Source: Kroppenstedtia guangzhouensis (GTDB lineage: Bacteria > Bacillota > Bacilli > Thermoactinomycetales > DSM-45169). Taken from it: 64,000 nucleotides of DNA. The translations under genes and the position numbers were made by a program. The notes below the pieces were generated by a model that worked only from the letters and a program-made list of their open reading frames with translations, was not told the origin of the DNA and searched no databases. This document shows positions 17,385 through 24,884 of this stretch, one piece after another. The stretch lies in NCBI RefSeq assembly GCF_014637345.1, contig NZ_BMEX01000010.1:24341-88340 (forward strand), given 5' to 3'. The stretch's first letter is position 1; each line of letters starts with the position of its first letter.

Positions 17385-18530
17385 ATGAATGTGGTGATCG
17401 CACCGGATTCCTTCAAGGGGTCCATGAGTAGCCGGGAGGCGGCGGAGCGGATCAGGGCGGGACTGGCGCGGGTGTTTCCCGCCTGGGAGATGATGGCGGT
17501 TCCGATGGCCGACGGCGGCGAGGGGACGGTGGAAGCGATCCTGGCGGTGATCGGGGGGCGAAGGATGAGAGGCCAGGTGAAGGATCCCCTCGGTGAGAGT
17601 ATCGAGGCGGAATGGGGGTATTGCGAAAAAAGAGGTCTGGCCGTGATTGAGACGGCAGCTGCTTCGGGATTGGCTCTGTTAAAGGAACCGGATCCCGCAC
17701 GGGCCTCCACCTATGGTACGGGACAGTTGCTAAAACAGGCCCTGGACCACGGGGTGCGGGAAGTGGTGATCGGACTCGGAGGAAGTGCCACGGTGGATGC
17801 CGGAACCGGATTTTTCGCCGCCCTGGGGGTTCGGTTTTTTGACTGTGAAGGGAGGGAAATGGATCCTGCCGGTGGCAACTTAGGGAAGATCGATCATATC
17901 GATGGGTCCGAATTGGATCCCCGGTTGCAAAAAGTCCGGATCACCATCGCCTCTGATGTGACCCATCCCCTGTTGGGACCGGAGGGGGCGATCCATGTCT
18001 TTGGCCCGCAAAAAGGGATTCAACCGGAAGAGTTGGCTCGGTTTGAGGGGGGAATGAGCCGGTTTGCGGAGCACCTGGTTCGGGTGACGGGGCGGGATCA
18101 CCGGTGGACCCCGGGCAGCGGGGCCGCCGGGGGCTTCGGTTTCTCCTTACTTTCCCTGCTCAACGTCGAATGGAGGAGCGGTTTGGAATGGATTGCTGAT
18201 CAGGGTCGCTTGGAGGAGAGGATTCGACAGGCGGACCTGGTGATTACCGGGGAAGGACGGATGGATCGGCAGTCCCTGTACGGCAAGGTTCCCGTGGGCA
18301 TTGCCCGGATCGCCGCCCGACACGAAGTCCCCGTGGTCGCTTTCACCGGTCAGATACAAGGGGATTTGACCGAAGCGGAAGAAACCGGAATCGCGGTCAT
18401 TCTCCCCATCACAGAGAGCCCCATCTCCCTGGAGGATGCCATGCGACAGGGGCCGGCTCTCCTGGAGAGTGCCGCATTCCGCTTTGCGCAAGTTTGGCGG
18501 TTGGGGGAGTGGCAAGGGGGTGAAAATTAA
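17385..18530 (+). CDS. glxK: Glycerate 2-kinase (GarK/GlxK family)
   Basis: A 381-residue protein, the usual family length, from ATG 17385 after AAGGGGAGAAGG. It begins MNVVIAPDSFKGSMSS and carries ADGGEGT, ETAAASGLALL, YGTGQL, GLGGSATVDAGTG, GAAGGFGF and ITGEGRMDRQSLYGKVP, all hallmarks of glycerate kinase type 1. It phosphorylates glycerate with ATP, feeding glyoxylate/serine-type carbon into lower glycolysis. It stands alone between two repeat copies, which suggests a single-gene insertion. Confidence 0.92.
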   Translation: MNVVIAPDSFKGSMSSREAAERIRAGLARVFPAWEMMAVPMADGGEGTVEAILAVIGGRRMRGQVKDPLGESIEAEWGYCEKRGLAVIETAAASGLALLKEPDPARASTYGTGQLLKQALDHGVREVVIGLGGSATVDAGTGFFAALGVRFFDCEGREMDPAGGNLGKIDHIDGSELDPRLQKVRITIASDVTHPLLGPEGAIHVFGPQKGIQPEELARFEGGMSRFAEHLVRVTGRDHRWTPGSGAAGGFGFSLLSLLNVEWRSGLEWIADQGRLEERIRQADLVITGEGRMDRQSLYGKVPVGIARIAARHEVPVVAFTGQIQGDLTEAEETGIAVILPITESPISLEDAMRQGPALLESAAFRFAQVWRLGEWQGGEN

Positions 18531-18580
18531 AAACGGCCCGAACCACTGGGATTCAGGCAGTTTTTAAGGAGCAGGCCTTG

Positions 18581-18650
18581 AGTTTCACATGGGGCGTCTT
18601 AGACTCGTCAGAGCTTTGGCGCCGAAATGTAAACCCTATCCCACCTACCC
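18581..18650 (+). repeat. MITE-like palindromic repeat, degenerate copy E
   Basis: AGTTTCACATGGGGCGTCTT, then AGACTCGTCAGA and GCCGAAATGTAAACCCTATCCC. It shares the loop sequence GCGTCTT.GACTCGTCAGA with copy C (read on its minus strand). The outer arms are partly lost. Confidence 0.6.
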
Positions 18651-18673
18651 ATAAATGCTTAATGATAACGCTT

Positions 18674-19303
18674 CTAAACCCGGGCCAGCAACAGATAATC
18701 AGGGGATCCCCTGAAGTGGGGGATGGCGATCGTCTCCACCCGGAAAAAGGTCTCCAGCCGATGTTTGAATGTATCTGCTGGGGATGCGCTCCAGAAGGAT
18801 ATGACGCCGTCGGGTGCCAGCAATTTCTTCAAACTTTGAATCCCTCCCTCGGTATACAGCCTCCGGTTGGATTCAACCACTGTCCAATCCGGGCCGTTGT
18901 CAATGTCGAGGCAGATAATATCGAATCGCTCTTCCACTTGGCTGATCCATTCCACCAAGTCCGCTCGAATCAGACGCGTCCGGGGGTCGTCCAATGCATT
19001 GCTGGAGTGTTGCCAGAAGTATTCCCGATACCAAAGGATGACCAGAGGTTCTATCTCCACCACCGTCACTTGTTCCACCTCAGGATCGAGGAGGGCTTCA
19101 GCCAGGGAGAAACCGACCCCGAGGCCACCGATCAACACCCGACGCGCGGACGGATGGTGCTGAAGGGCGAAGCGGATCAGCGCTCGTTCCGAATCCCCGT
19201 TGTAAGTGGCCATCAGAAACGTCCCGTTGCTGATTAATTCATAATGATGCCCCCGACGCTGAAGTTGCAACTCACCCCGCGGGGTCTGACAACGTTCGAT
19301 CAC
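18674..19303 (-). CDS. Spermidine synthase-like methyltransferase-fold protein
   Basis: A 209-residue protein of the spermine/spermidine synthase fold: substrate strand GELQLQRRGHHYELISNGTFLM, nucleotide-binding loop VLIGGLGVGFSLAEALL (about 56-72), acidic strand end VVEIEP, and DIICLDIDNGPDW in place of the usual catalytic region. It is shorter than true SpeE and lacks its N-terminal beta domain; such short homologues act on unknown substrates. The GTG at 19303 has only a weak ribosome-binding site, so the start is uncertain. Confidence 0.75.
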   Translation of the reverse strand: MIERCQTPRGELQLQRRGHHYELISNGTFLMATYNGDSERALIRFALQHHPSARRVLIGGLGVGFSLAEALLDPEVEQVTVVEIEPLVILWYREYFWQHSSNALDDPRTRLIRADLVEWISQVEERFDIICLDIDNGPDWTVVESNRRLYTEGGIQSLKKLLAPDGVISFWSASPADTFKHRLETFFRVETIAIPHFRGSPDYLLLARV

Positions 19304-19518
19304 TTCCGGAAGGTCAGATATTGGGTATCCCTCCCTTTAGCGTATTCACTGATGCAAAATACAGCTCACACAACCCTTGATGGGAAGCTCCAGATTGAAT
19401 TCCCCTTCTGTGTTATTCACCATCCGGGCTCCCCATCCTTTTTCAAGAGAGTGGAGGTGTGGTGATCAGGATGATTCTCTTTTCCGCTACAGTTTCTGAT
19501 CCCACATTTGATCGGACC

Positions 19519-19650
19519 TCATGAAAATCGGATGGATTCATGGGAGATGAGGAGAATTGTGCCGGGGTAAGTTCGCTGGGCTCCCCGCAGGGCCTCTTTG
19601 GCGGCGGTGTCCGGATGGATGGTCTGTACAAAGAGAATTCGTACATATGA
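19519..19650 (-). pseudogene. Fragment of an ABC-F type ATPase gene
   Basis: In one minus-strand frame about 35 codons read TIHPDTAAKEALRGAQRT then YPGTILLISHES. This closely follows the end of an ABC-F ATPase (Walker B 'DEPTNHLD..A...L..AL..YPGT.LLVSHD') with decay in the Walker B part (FVQTIHPD). No intact frame continues on either side. The match is by eye only. Confidence 0.45.
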
Positions 19651-19773
19651 TTTTCACCCAAGCGGACCGTGTGATGTCCGTCTCTGATCAGGCATTAGCC
19701 CTGCAAGCCCCGACGGAGTAGACAGATCCATTTCAGTTCTCTTATAGTGAAGTGGAAGATTTAATCGCTAATG

Positions 19774-19914
19774 AACAGGTGCTGATCCAATGGTTGGATG
19801 AAATAGGGAAGTTCAGTCCTGTTCCGAACCACCGCATGCACCTGCGAGAATGGGGAGGTGAGTCGGGGGCCCGTCTGTTGCTCGGTCGGTTGGAGCCATG
19901 TGTAGCACGCCATC
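19774..19914 (+). promoter_or_regulatory. Possible degenerate cobalamin riboswitch upstream of cbiA
   Basis: ACAGGTGCT, a small hairpin (GATCCAA/TTGGATG) and AATAGGGAAG match the 5' half of a class I cobalamin riboswitch as remembered, and GTTCCGAACCACCG is like its GGTCCCGCCACTG segment. The B12 box is poor: GAGCCATGTGTAGCACGCC where AGYCAGGAGACCTGCC is expected. Its place before two cobyrinate-amidating enzymes fits. It may be a worn or non-functional copy. Confidence 0.4.
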
Positions 19915-19980
19915 TTCAGGCTGTGTTTTTTATATTATGGGGAATCGTCGGTTGCCGCGTTTCCTGTCAGGAGGAGAGAA

Positions 19981-21381
19981 ATGAATTTATATCCGCCACG
20001 GATCGTGATTGCAGGTACCGGGAGCGGCGTGGGAAAAACTACGGTGACCCTGGGTCTGCTGTCGGCGCTGACCCGTCGGGGTATTCGGGTTCAGGCCTTC
20101 AAGGCGGGACCGGATTATCTGGATCCGGGGTTTCACAGGTTGGCGACGGGGCGGCCCTCCCGCAATCTGGATACCTGGATGCTGGGCACTGATGGCATGC
20201 GGGAAGTGTTTCTCAAGGGAGCACAGGGGGCCGATCTCTGCTTGATCGAGGGAGTGATGGGGCTTTTTGACGGTAATGATTCCCGCAGCAATGAAGGAAG
20301 CACGGCGGAAATCGCAGCAGAGTTGGGAGCCCCGGTGGTGTTGATTCTGGATGCAGGCACCGCCGCCCGGAGTGTCGCGGCGGTGGTCCGGGGATTTCAG
20401 GTGTTTGATCCTGAGGTCCGCATCGGAGGGGTGATTTTGAATCGGGTGGGCAGCGAGGGTCACCACCGCATGTTGAAATCGGCGATTGAAGGGGAATGCG
20501 GCATCCCTGTGCTGGGTGCATTTCACCAGGATCCCTCCCACCAACTTCCCGAAGGGAACCTGGGACTCGTCCCGGCAGTGGATCCCCAGGGGTTTCCGGC
20601 ATGGTTGGAAGCGCTGGCTGACAAGGTGGATGAAAACGTCGATCTGAAAGCTTTGCTCGCCTTGGCCCGGGTGACGGAGAGTTCTGTGAAGCCGCCGGAT
20701 TCCACACGGTTCATCCACTCACCCCCTCCTCCCCCCAGGCCGGTGATCGCGGTTGCACGGGATGAAGCTTTTTGCTTTTATTACCCGGAGAATCTGGAAC
20801 TGCTTCAATCCGAGGGGGCCCGCCTCCGTTTCTTCAGTCCACTGGCAGGAGAGAAGCTTCCGGATGAAGCGGAGGGTTTGTACATCGGGGGAGGATTTCC
20901 CGAAGAGTTTGCAGAGGTGCTCACCAAACAGGAAGAAGTGAAGCGTTCGATCCGGGACAGGATTGAAGCGGGGCTGCCCACATATGCCGAGGGGGGCGGT
21001 TTCATGTATCTTTGTGAATCCCTGAAAGATGGAGAAGGAAGACTTCACCCGATGGCGGGAGTGATCCCGGCCCGGGTGGAAATGGGTCCCGGACTGTCTG
21101 CTTTTGGTTATCGGGAAGTCCGGGCGGAGACGGACACCTTGCTGTTAAGGAAGGGGAAGACGGCACGGGGACATGAGTTTCATTATTCGCGCCTGACGGA
21201 GTCTCCTGAATGGCAGCCGGCCTGGCGGACTGAGGGGTTGTACGGTGCCGGTTGGGAAGGTTTTTCTGCGGGGCGCCTGTTGGCCACCTATATTCACCTT
21301 CATTTTTTGTCCCATCCCGGCATGGCCCGACGATGGGTGGATACATGCCGTCAATACCGACGGGAAAAGGCTTCACTTTAA
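19981..21381 (+). CDS. cbiA: Cobyrinate a,c-diamide synthase homologue lacking the glutaminase cysteine
   Basis: A 466-residue CbiA/CobB family protein. The N-terminal ATP-dependent synthetase domain has IVIAGTGSGVGKTTVT and KAGPDYLDPGFH, and the LIEGVMGLFDG motif is intact. The C-terminal class I glutamine amidotransferase domain ends in the expected GHEFHYS histidine motif. Its nucleophile motif, normally AECGG, reads AEGGG here (Gly at residue 338, codon 20992-20994), so glutamine hydrolysis should be lost; free ammonia might still be used. GGAGGAG precedes the start. The role would be amidation of cobyrinate side chains a and c. It pairs with cobQ 25 bases downstream. Confidence 0.85.
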   Translation: MNLYPPRIVIAGTGSGVGKTTVTLGLLSALTRRGIRVQAFKAGPDYLDPGFHRLATGRPSRNLDTWMLGTDGMREVFLKGAQGADLCLIEGVMGLFDGNDSRSNEGSTAEIAAELGAPVVLILDAGTAARSVAAVVRGFQVFDPEVRIGGVILNRVGSEGHHRMLKSAIEGECGIPVLGAFHQDPSHQLPEGNLGLVPAVDPQGFPAWLEALADKVDENVDLKALLALARVTESSVKPPDSTRFIHSPPPPPRPVIAVARDEAFCFYYPENLELLQSEGARLRFFSPLAGEKLPDEAEGLYIGGGFPEEFAEVLTKQEEVKRSIRDRIEAGLPTYAEGGGFMYLCESLKDGEGRLHPMAGVIPARVEMGPGLSAFGYREVRAETDTLLLRKGKTARGHEFHYSRLTESPEWQPAWRTEGLYGAGWEGFSAGRLLATYIHLHFLSHPGMARRWVDTCRQYRREKASL

Positions 21382-21406
21382 GGGGATGAGAGAAGCGGTG
21401 AAGCGA

Positions 21407-22927
21407 ATGAAAAAATGTTTGATGTTTCAGGGAACGGGTTCTGATGTGGGGAAAAGTGTTCTGGCCACTGCTTTTTGCCGGATTTTCCGGCAGGAGGGAC
21501 ACCGGGTGGTTCCCTTTAAGTCGCAAAACATGGCTCTCAATTCCTATGTAACTCCTGACGGCGGGGAGATCGGACGGGCCCAAGGGGTGCAGGCGGAGGC
21601 TTGCGGCGTGGATGCCACGGTGGATATGAATCCGATTTTGATCAAACCCTTCGGCGAGAGTCACTCCCAGATCATCCTGCGGGGCCAGCCCCATTCCCAT
21701 CGGGATGTTTTTGATTTCCGGGAAGAGTTTCACCGGTATGCCTGGGAAATCGTGACTCAATCTTACCGTCGCTTGGAACGGGAGGCGAATCTGATCGTGA
21801 TCGAAGGGGCGGGAAGCCCGGTGGAGATCAATCTGAAAGACCGGGATATCGTCAATATGCGGGTGGCCCGGTGGCTGGGGGCCCCGGTGATTTTAGTGGC
21901 GGATATCGACCGGGGCGGGGTCTTCGCTCAGCTGGTGGGGACGATGGAATTGTTGGAGCCTGAAGAGCGGGAGTTGGTGGCGGGGTTTCTGATCAATAAG
22001 TTTCGGGGGGATCCCTCCCTGATGGAACAGGGGATCCGCTGGTTGGAAGAGAGGACTGGCAAACCGGTGTTGGGGTTGATTCCCTGGTTGACCGATCCCG
22101 GCATTGAGGCGGAAGATTCCGTGACCCTCCAACATCGGACGCGAAGGGGAGAGGAGAAAGGGGAGTTTCTCCGGATCGCGGTCATCCGCCATCCCCGTAT
22201 CGCCAACTTCACAGACATGGATGCCTTGGAACGGGAGCCGGATGTTGTTCTTGACTATGTGGACAGGCCAGACTCCTTGGGTTCCCCTGATGTGATCATT
22301 ATGCCGGACAGCAAGAATGTGATGGAAGATTGGCTTCATTGGGAGCGGAGTGGTTTGCCCGCCGAACTTCGGCACAGGCTGGAGCAGGGGACGCGGATGG
22401 TAGGTATCTGCGGGGGTTATCAGATGATGGGGCAATCGATTGAATCCAACTGCCGGAGGCTCCAAGGTTTGGATTTCTTTCCGGTGACCACAATTTATTC
22501 TACGGAAAAGAAGGCCGCCAAAGTGAAAGGGACAGTGAACGTCGCTGAAGGTCTGCCGAACCGACTGGCGGGGCTGCCGGTGGAAGGCTATGAGATCCAG
22601 ACGGGTGTGACGCGACCGATCCCCGGCAGTATGAACCGACCTTTCCTCCAGGTGGCGGCGGGGGAACCCTTCCGTGAGAGTGGACAGATCACCCCGGATG
22701 GCCGTCATTGGGGAACGGATCTCCACGGAATTTTCGACAACGATCAGTTTCGGAGGGAGTGGCTCAACGACATTCGTCTCGAGAAGGGATGGCAACCGGT
22801 GGAAGAGGTGATCCGGTATCGAAAGGTGCGGGAAGCTGCTATGGATCGGCTGGCGGATCATGTCCAAACCCATACCGATATGGACCGGCTGTACCGGGTG
22901 CTGGGCTGGACCGACGGTCCCTGTTGA
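21407..22927 (+). CDS. cobQ: Cobyric acid synthase (CobQ/CbiP)
   Basis: A 506-residue protein from ATG 21407 (MKKCLMFQGTGSDVGKS); ATG 21386 is an alternative. The synthetase domain has QGTGSDVGKS, FKSQNMALNSYVT and IEGAGSPVEINLKDRDIVN. The amidotransferase domain keeps the catalytic cysteine in GICGGYQMMG and the histidine in GTDLHGIFDND. It amidates four side chains of adenosyl-cobyrinate diamide. No other cobalamin genes lie nearby apart from cobA, which is placed for siroheme, so this pair may serve corrinoid salvage or a pathway encoded elsewhere. Confidence 0.92.
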   Translation: MKKCLMFQGTGSDVGKSVLATAFCRIFRQEGHRVVPFKSQNMALNSYVTPDGGEIGRAQGVQAEACGVDATVDMNPILIKPFGESHSQIILRGQPHSHRDVFDFREEFHRYAWEIVTQSYRRLEREANLIVIEGAGSPVEINLKDRDIVNMRVARWLGAPVILVADIDRGGVFAQLVGTMELLEPEERELVAGFLINKFRGDPSLMEQGIRWLEERTGKPVLGLIPWLTDPGIEAEDSVTLQHRTRRGEEKGEFLRIAVIRHPRIANFTDMDALEREPDVVLDYVDRPDSLGSPDVIIMPDSKNVMEDWLHWERSGLPAELRHRLEQGTRMVGICGGYQMMGQSIESNCRRLQGLDFFPVTTIYSTEKKAAKVKGTVNVAEGLPNRLAGLPVEGYEIQTGVTRPIPGSMNRPFLQVAAGEPFRESGQITPDGRHWGTDLHGIFDNDQFRREWLNDIRLEKGWQPVEEVIRYRKVREAAMDRLADHVQTHTDMDRLYRVLGWTDGPC

Positions 22928-22976
22928 TGTCCCGGGGGTGAGCACCGCGGATGTCCTATAAACTTTGCGATCTGGT

Positions 22977-23022
22977 GTTGTGAAAAGACGTCACAGGGGC
23001 TGGGCATCTTCCGATCCCGGCT
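22977..23022 (+). repeat. MITE-like repeat, truncated copy F
   Basis: GTTGTGAAAAGACGTCACAG, then GGGCTGGG and CCGATCCCGGC. This matches the outer left end of copies A and D (TTGTGAAAAA....GTCACAGGGAGGG) but lacks the inner TTTCACAT arms and loop. Confidence 0.5.
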
Positions 23023-23124
23023 CTTCAAGAATATACCCAATCTTCGGGTCTTAGCCGGGGTGGGCGAAAGGGAAGGGGGGCTTTGGGTCTAGTCCTGAAG
23101 CGTCTAAATGAACTAATCTGCATC

Positions 23125-23152
23125 TTTAGAACATAATGATTTATGATATACT
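23125..23152 (+). promoter_or_regulatory. Candidate promoter of the TAXI-TRAP operon
   Basis: TTTAGA at 23125-23130 and TATACT at 23147-23152 with a 16-base spacer, in an AT-rich stretch about 115 bases before the first gene. The rest of the 22928-23269 interval shows only repeat copy F. Confidence 0.4.
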
Positions 23153-23269
23153 ATGCTTTAGCGTGTAGCCCGGCATCAAAATTCGAACATTTGCAAACTG
23201 TTTGATATGGGAGGGGCTTGCGTGATAGGGTTTTTGTGTAAATATGGTAAAACAGAAGGGGTGCACTCA

Positions 23270-24232
23270 ATGAAAAGGTATTTTGTGGTCCTGGCTTTGG
23301 TAACGGTTTTGGTCGTCAGTGCTTTCGGGTGTTCTTCGACAGCTGATCCAAAAAATCCTGATTCCATTCAAATCGCCACAGGTGGGACGGGAGGCGTTTA
23401 CTATCCTCTGGGCGGTGGAATGTCCAAAATTTTCCAAGAGAAGCTGAATGTCAGTGCCACGGCTCAGGTGACCGGGGCTTCCGTGGAGAATATGCAGCTT
23501 CTGTCGAAGGGTGAGGTGCAGGTTGCTTTTACACAGAATGATATTTTGGATTATGCCATCAACGGGAAAGAAGTTTTCGATAAAAAACTGGGCAAAATTC
23601 AGGCGATCGGAGCTCTTTATCCTGAAATTGTCCAAATTGTAGTACCGGCAGACAGCAAGATCCAGTCGATCAAGGACCTGAAGGGCAAAAAGGTTTCCGT
23701 CGGTGCACCGGGCAGCGGTAACGAGGCCAACAGCCGGCAAATTCTTGAGGCGGCGGGAATCACTTATGATGATATCAAGCCGGAGTTGAAATCCTATGCC
23801 GATTCCGCCGACAGTTTCAAAGATGGCTTGATTGACGCCATGTTTGTCACCTCCGGCATCCCCAACTCTTCGGTACAGGATATCGCTGTGAGCAAAGGGA
23901 TCCGTGTGATCAGCATTGATGATGAAGTAAAAACGAAGCTGAAAGAGAAATATCCCTTCTATGTCGACGAAACCGTTCCCAAGAACAGTTATAAGGGTCA
24001 GAAGGAAGATGCCAACACGGTTGCCGTTCTCGCATCACTGGCAGTGAACAGTGATTTGAGTGAAGACTTTGTCTATAAATTGACCCAGGCGCTCTTCGAT
24101 AATCTGGATACACTGGCCGAACAAAATGAGAAAGGCAAAGAGATCAAAGCTGAGAAGGCCCTCGAAGGGATCACGGTTCCCTTCCATCCCGGAGCGGAGA
24201 AATACTTTAAAGAAAAAGGAATCGCAAAATAA
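23270..24232 (+). CDS. TAXI family TRAP transporter solute-binding lipoprotein
   Basis: A 320-residue precursor from ATG 23270 after AAGGGG. It has a lipoprotein signal with the acceptor cysteine in VVSAFGCSS (about residue 21). The mature part starts IQIATGGTGGVYYPLGGGMS, the diagnostic TAXI motif, and has the conserved GAPGSGNEANSRQILEAAG segment. It captures an organic acid outside the membrane (glutamate or C4-dicarboxylates in known cases) for the downstream permease. First gene of a three-gene operon with a DUF1850 protein and the fused permease. Confidence 0.92.
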   Translation: MKRYFVVLALVTVLVVSAFGCSSTADPKNPDSIQIATGGTGGVYYPLGGGMSKIFQEKLNVSATAQVTGASVENMQLLSKGEVQVAFTQNDILDYAINGKEVFDKKLGKIQAIGALYPEIVQIVVPADSKIQSIKDLKGKKVSVGAPGSGNEANSRQILEAAGITYDDIKPELKSYADSADSFKDGLIDAMFVTSGIPNSSVQDIAVSKGIRVISIDDEVKTKLKEKYPFYVDETVPKNSYKGQKEDANTVAVLASLAVNSDLSEDFVYKLTQALFDNLDTLAEQNEKGKEIKAEKALEGITVPFHPGAEKYFKEKGIAK

Positions 24233-24341
24233 GAGAGAGAATGGGGGGAGCTAACCGGCTAGCTCCCTCATTCCTTCTTTCCATCTGCGGGGTACAGGAG
24301 TCCGATGAAGCGGACTGACTTCGAGGGGAAGGGGGGATTCC

Positions 24342-24884
24342 ATGAGATTAATGCGAAAGCGATGTTTATACTTTGGGATCGGTTTAGGGATGATCGTATT
24401 TCTTCTTTTATATACCTGGCCGGTGGCCACGATCCTGACTGTCTCTTCAAATAAAGAGGGAACATTGCTCTGGAGTCATCCTGTTTCTCCTGGCGATCGA
24501 TTGATTATCCGGTTCACTCACTCAGTGGATAAAACCGATGTGGATGAGGTGATCCGGGTGGGAAAGGAGGAACTGATTATCGACTCCACTGTCTACCAAT
24601 CCTTCGGCGCGGGTTTACCCTCCACTCTTCATGACAGAGAGACGATGAAGCTGGAGGGTGGGAAAATGAGAATCGATCATATCAACCGTTCACAGAAAAG
24701 CATCGACCTCTTTATCGGCCAAGTGGTGGCCAACCACAAATTGGTGGTCGACGGAAAAGTGATCCCTCTTAAAAAACTGAGTCCCCCGGGAACTTCGGTC
24801 CGGCTGTCAGTTGGACGGGAGAATTTGTTCTCTTATCTTAGGAGGTGTCTGTTCAGTGGCGGAACACTCGCTTTCTCAGAATGA
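24342..24884 (+). CDS. DUF1850 domain membrane-anchored protein
   Basis: A 180-residue protein with one N-terminal membrane helix (about 10-30) and an extracytoplasmic domain containing the DUF1850 pattern FTHSVDKTDVDEVIRV and the end motif VRLSVGRENLFSYL. DUF1850 proteins are usually found between a TAXI binding protein and a fused TRAP permease, as here. A helper role in transport is inferred. Start after AAGGGGGG. Its 3' end overlaps the permease gene by 29 bases. Confidence 0.85.
   Translation: MRLMRKRCLYFGIGLGMIVFLLLYTWPVATILTVSSNKEGTLLWSHPVSPGDRLIIRFTHSVDKTDVDEVIRVGKEELIIDSTVYQSFGAGLPSTLHDRETMKLEGGKMRIDHINRSQKSIDLFIGQVVANHKLVVDGKVIPLKKLSPPGTSVRLSVGRENLFSYLRRCLFSGGTLAFSE

Noticed and set aside
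19752..20192. Plus-strand frame over the cbiA leader
   Set aside because: It overlaps the start of cbiA out of frame and covers the riboswitch-like leader; no homology recognised.
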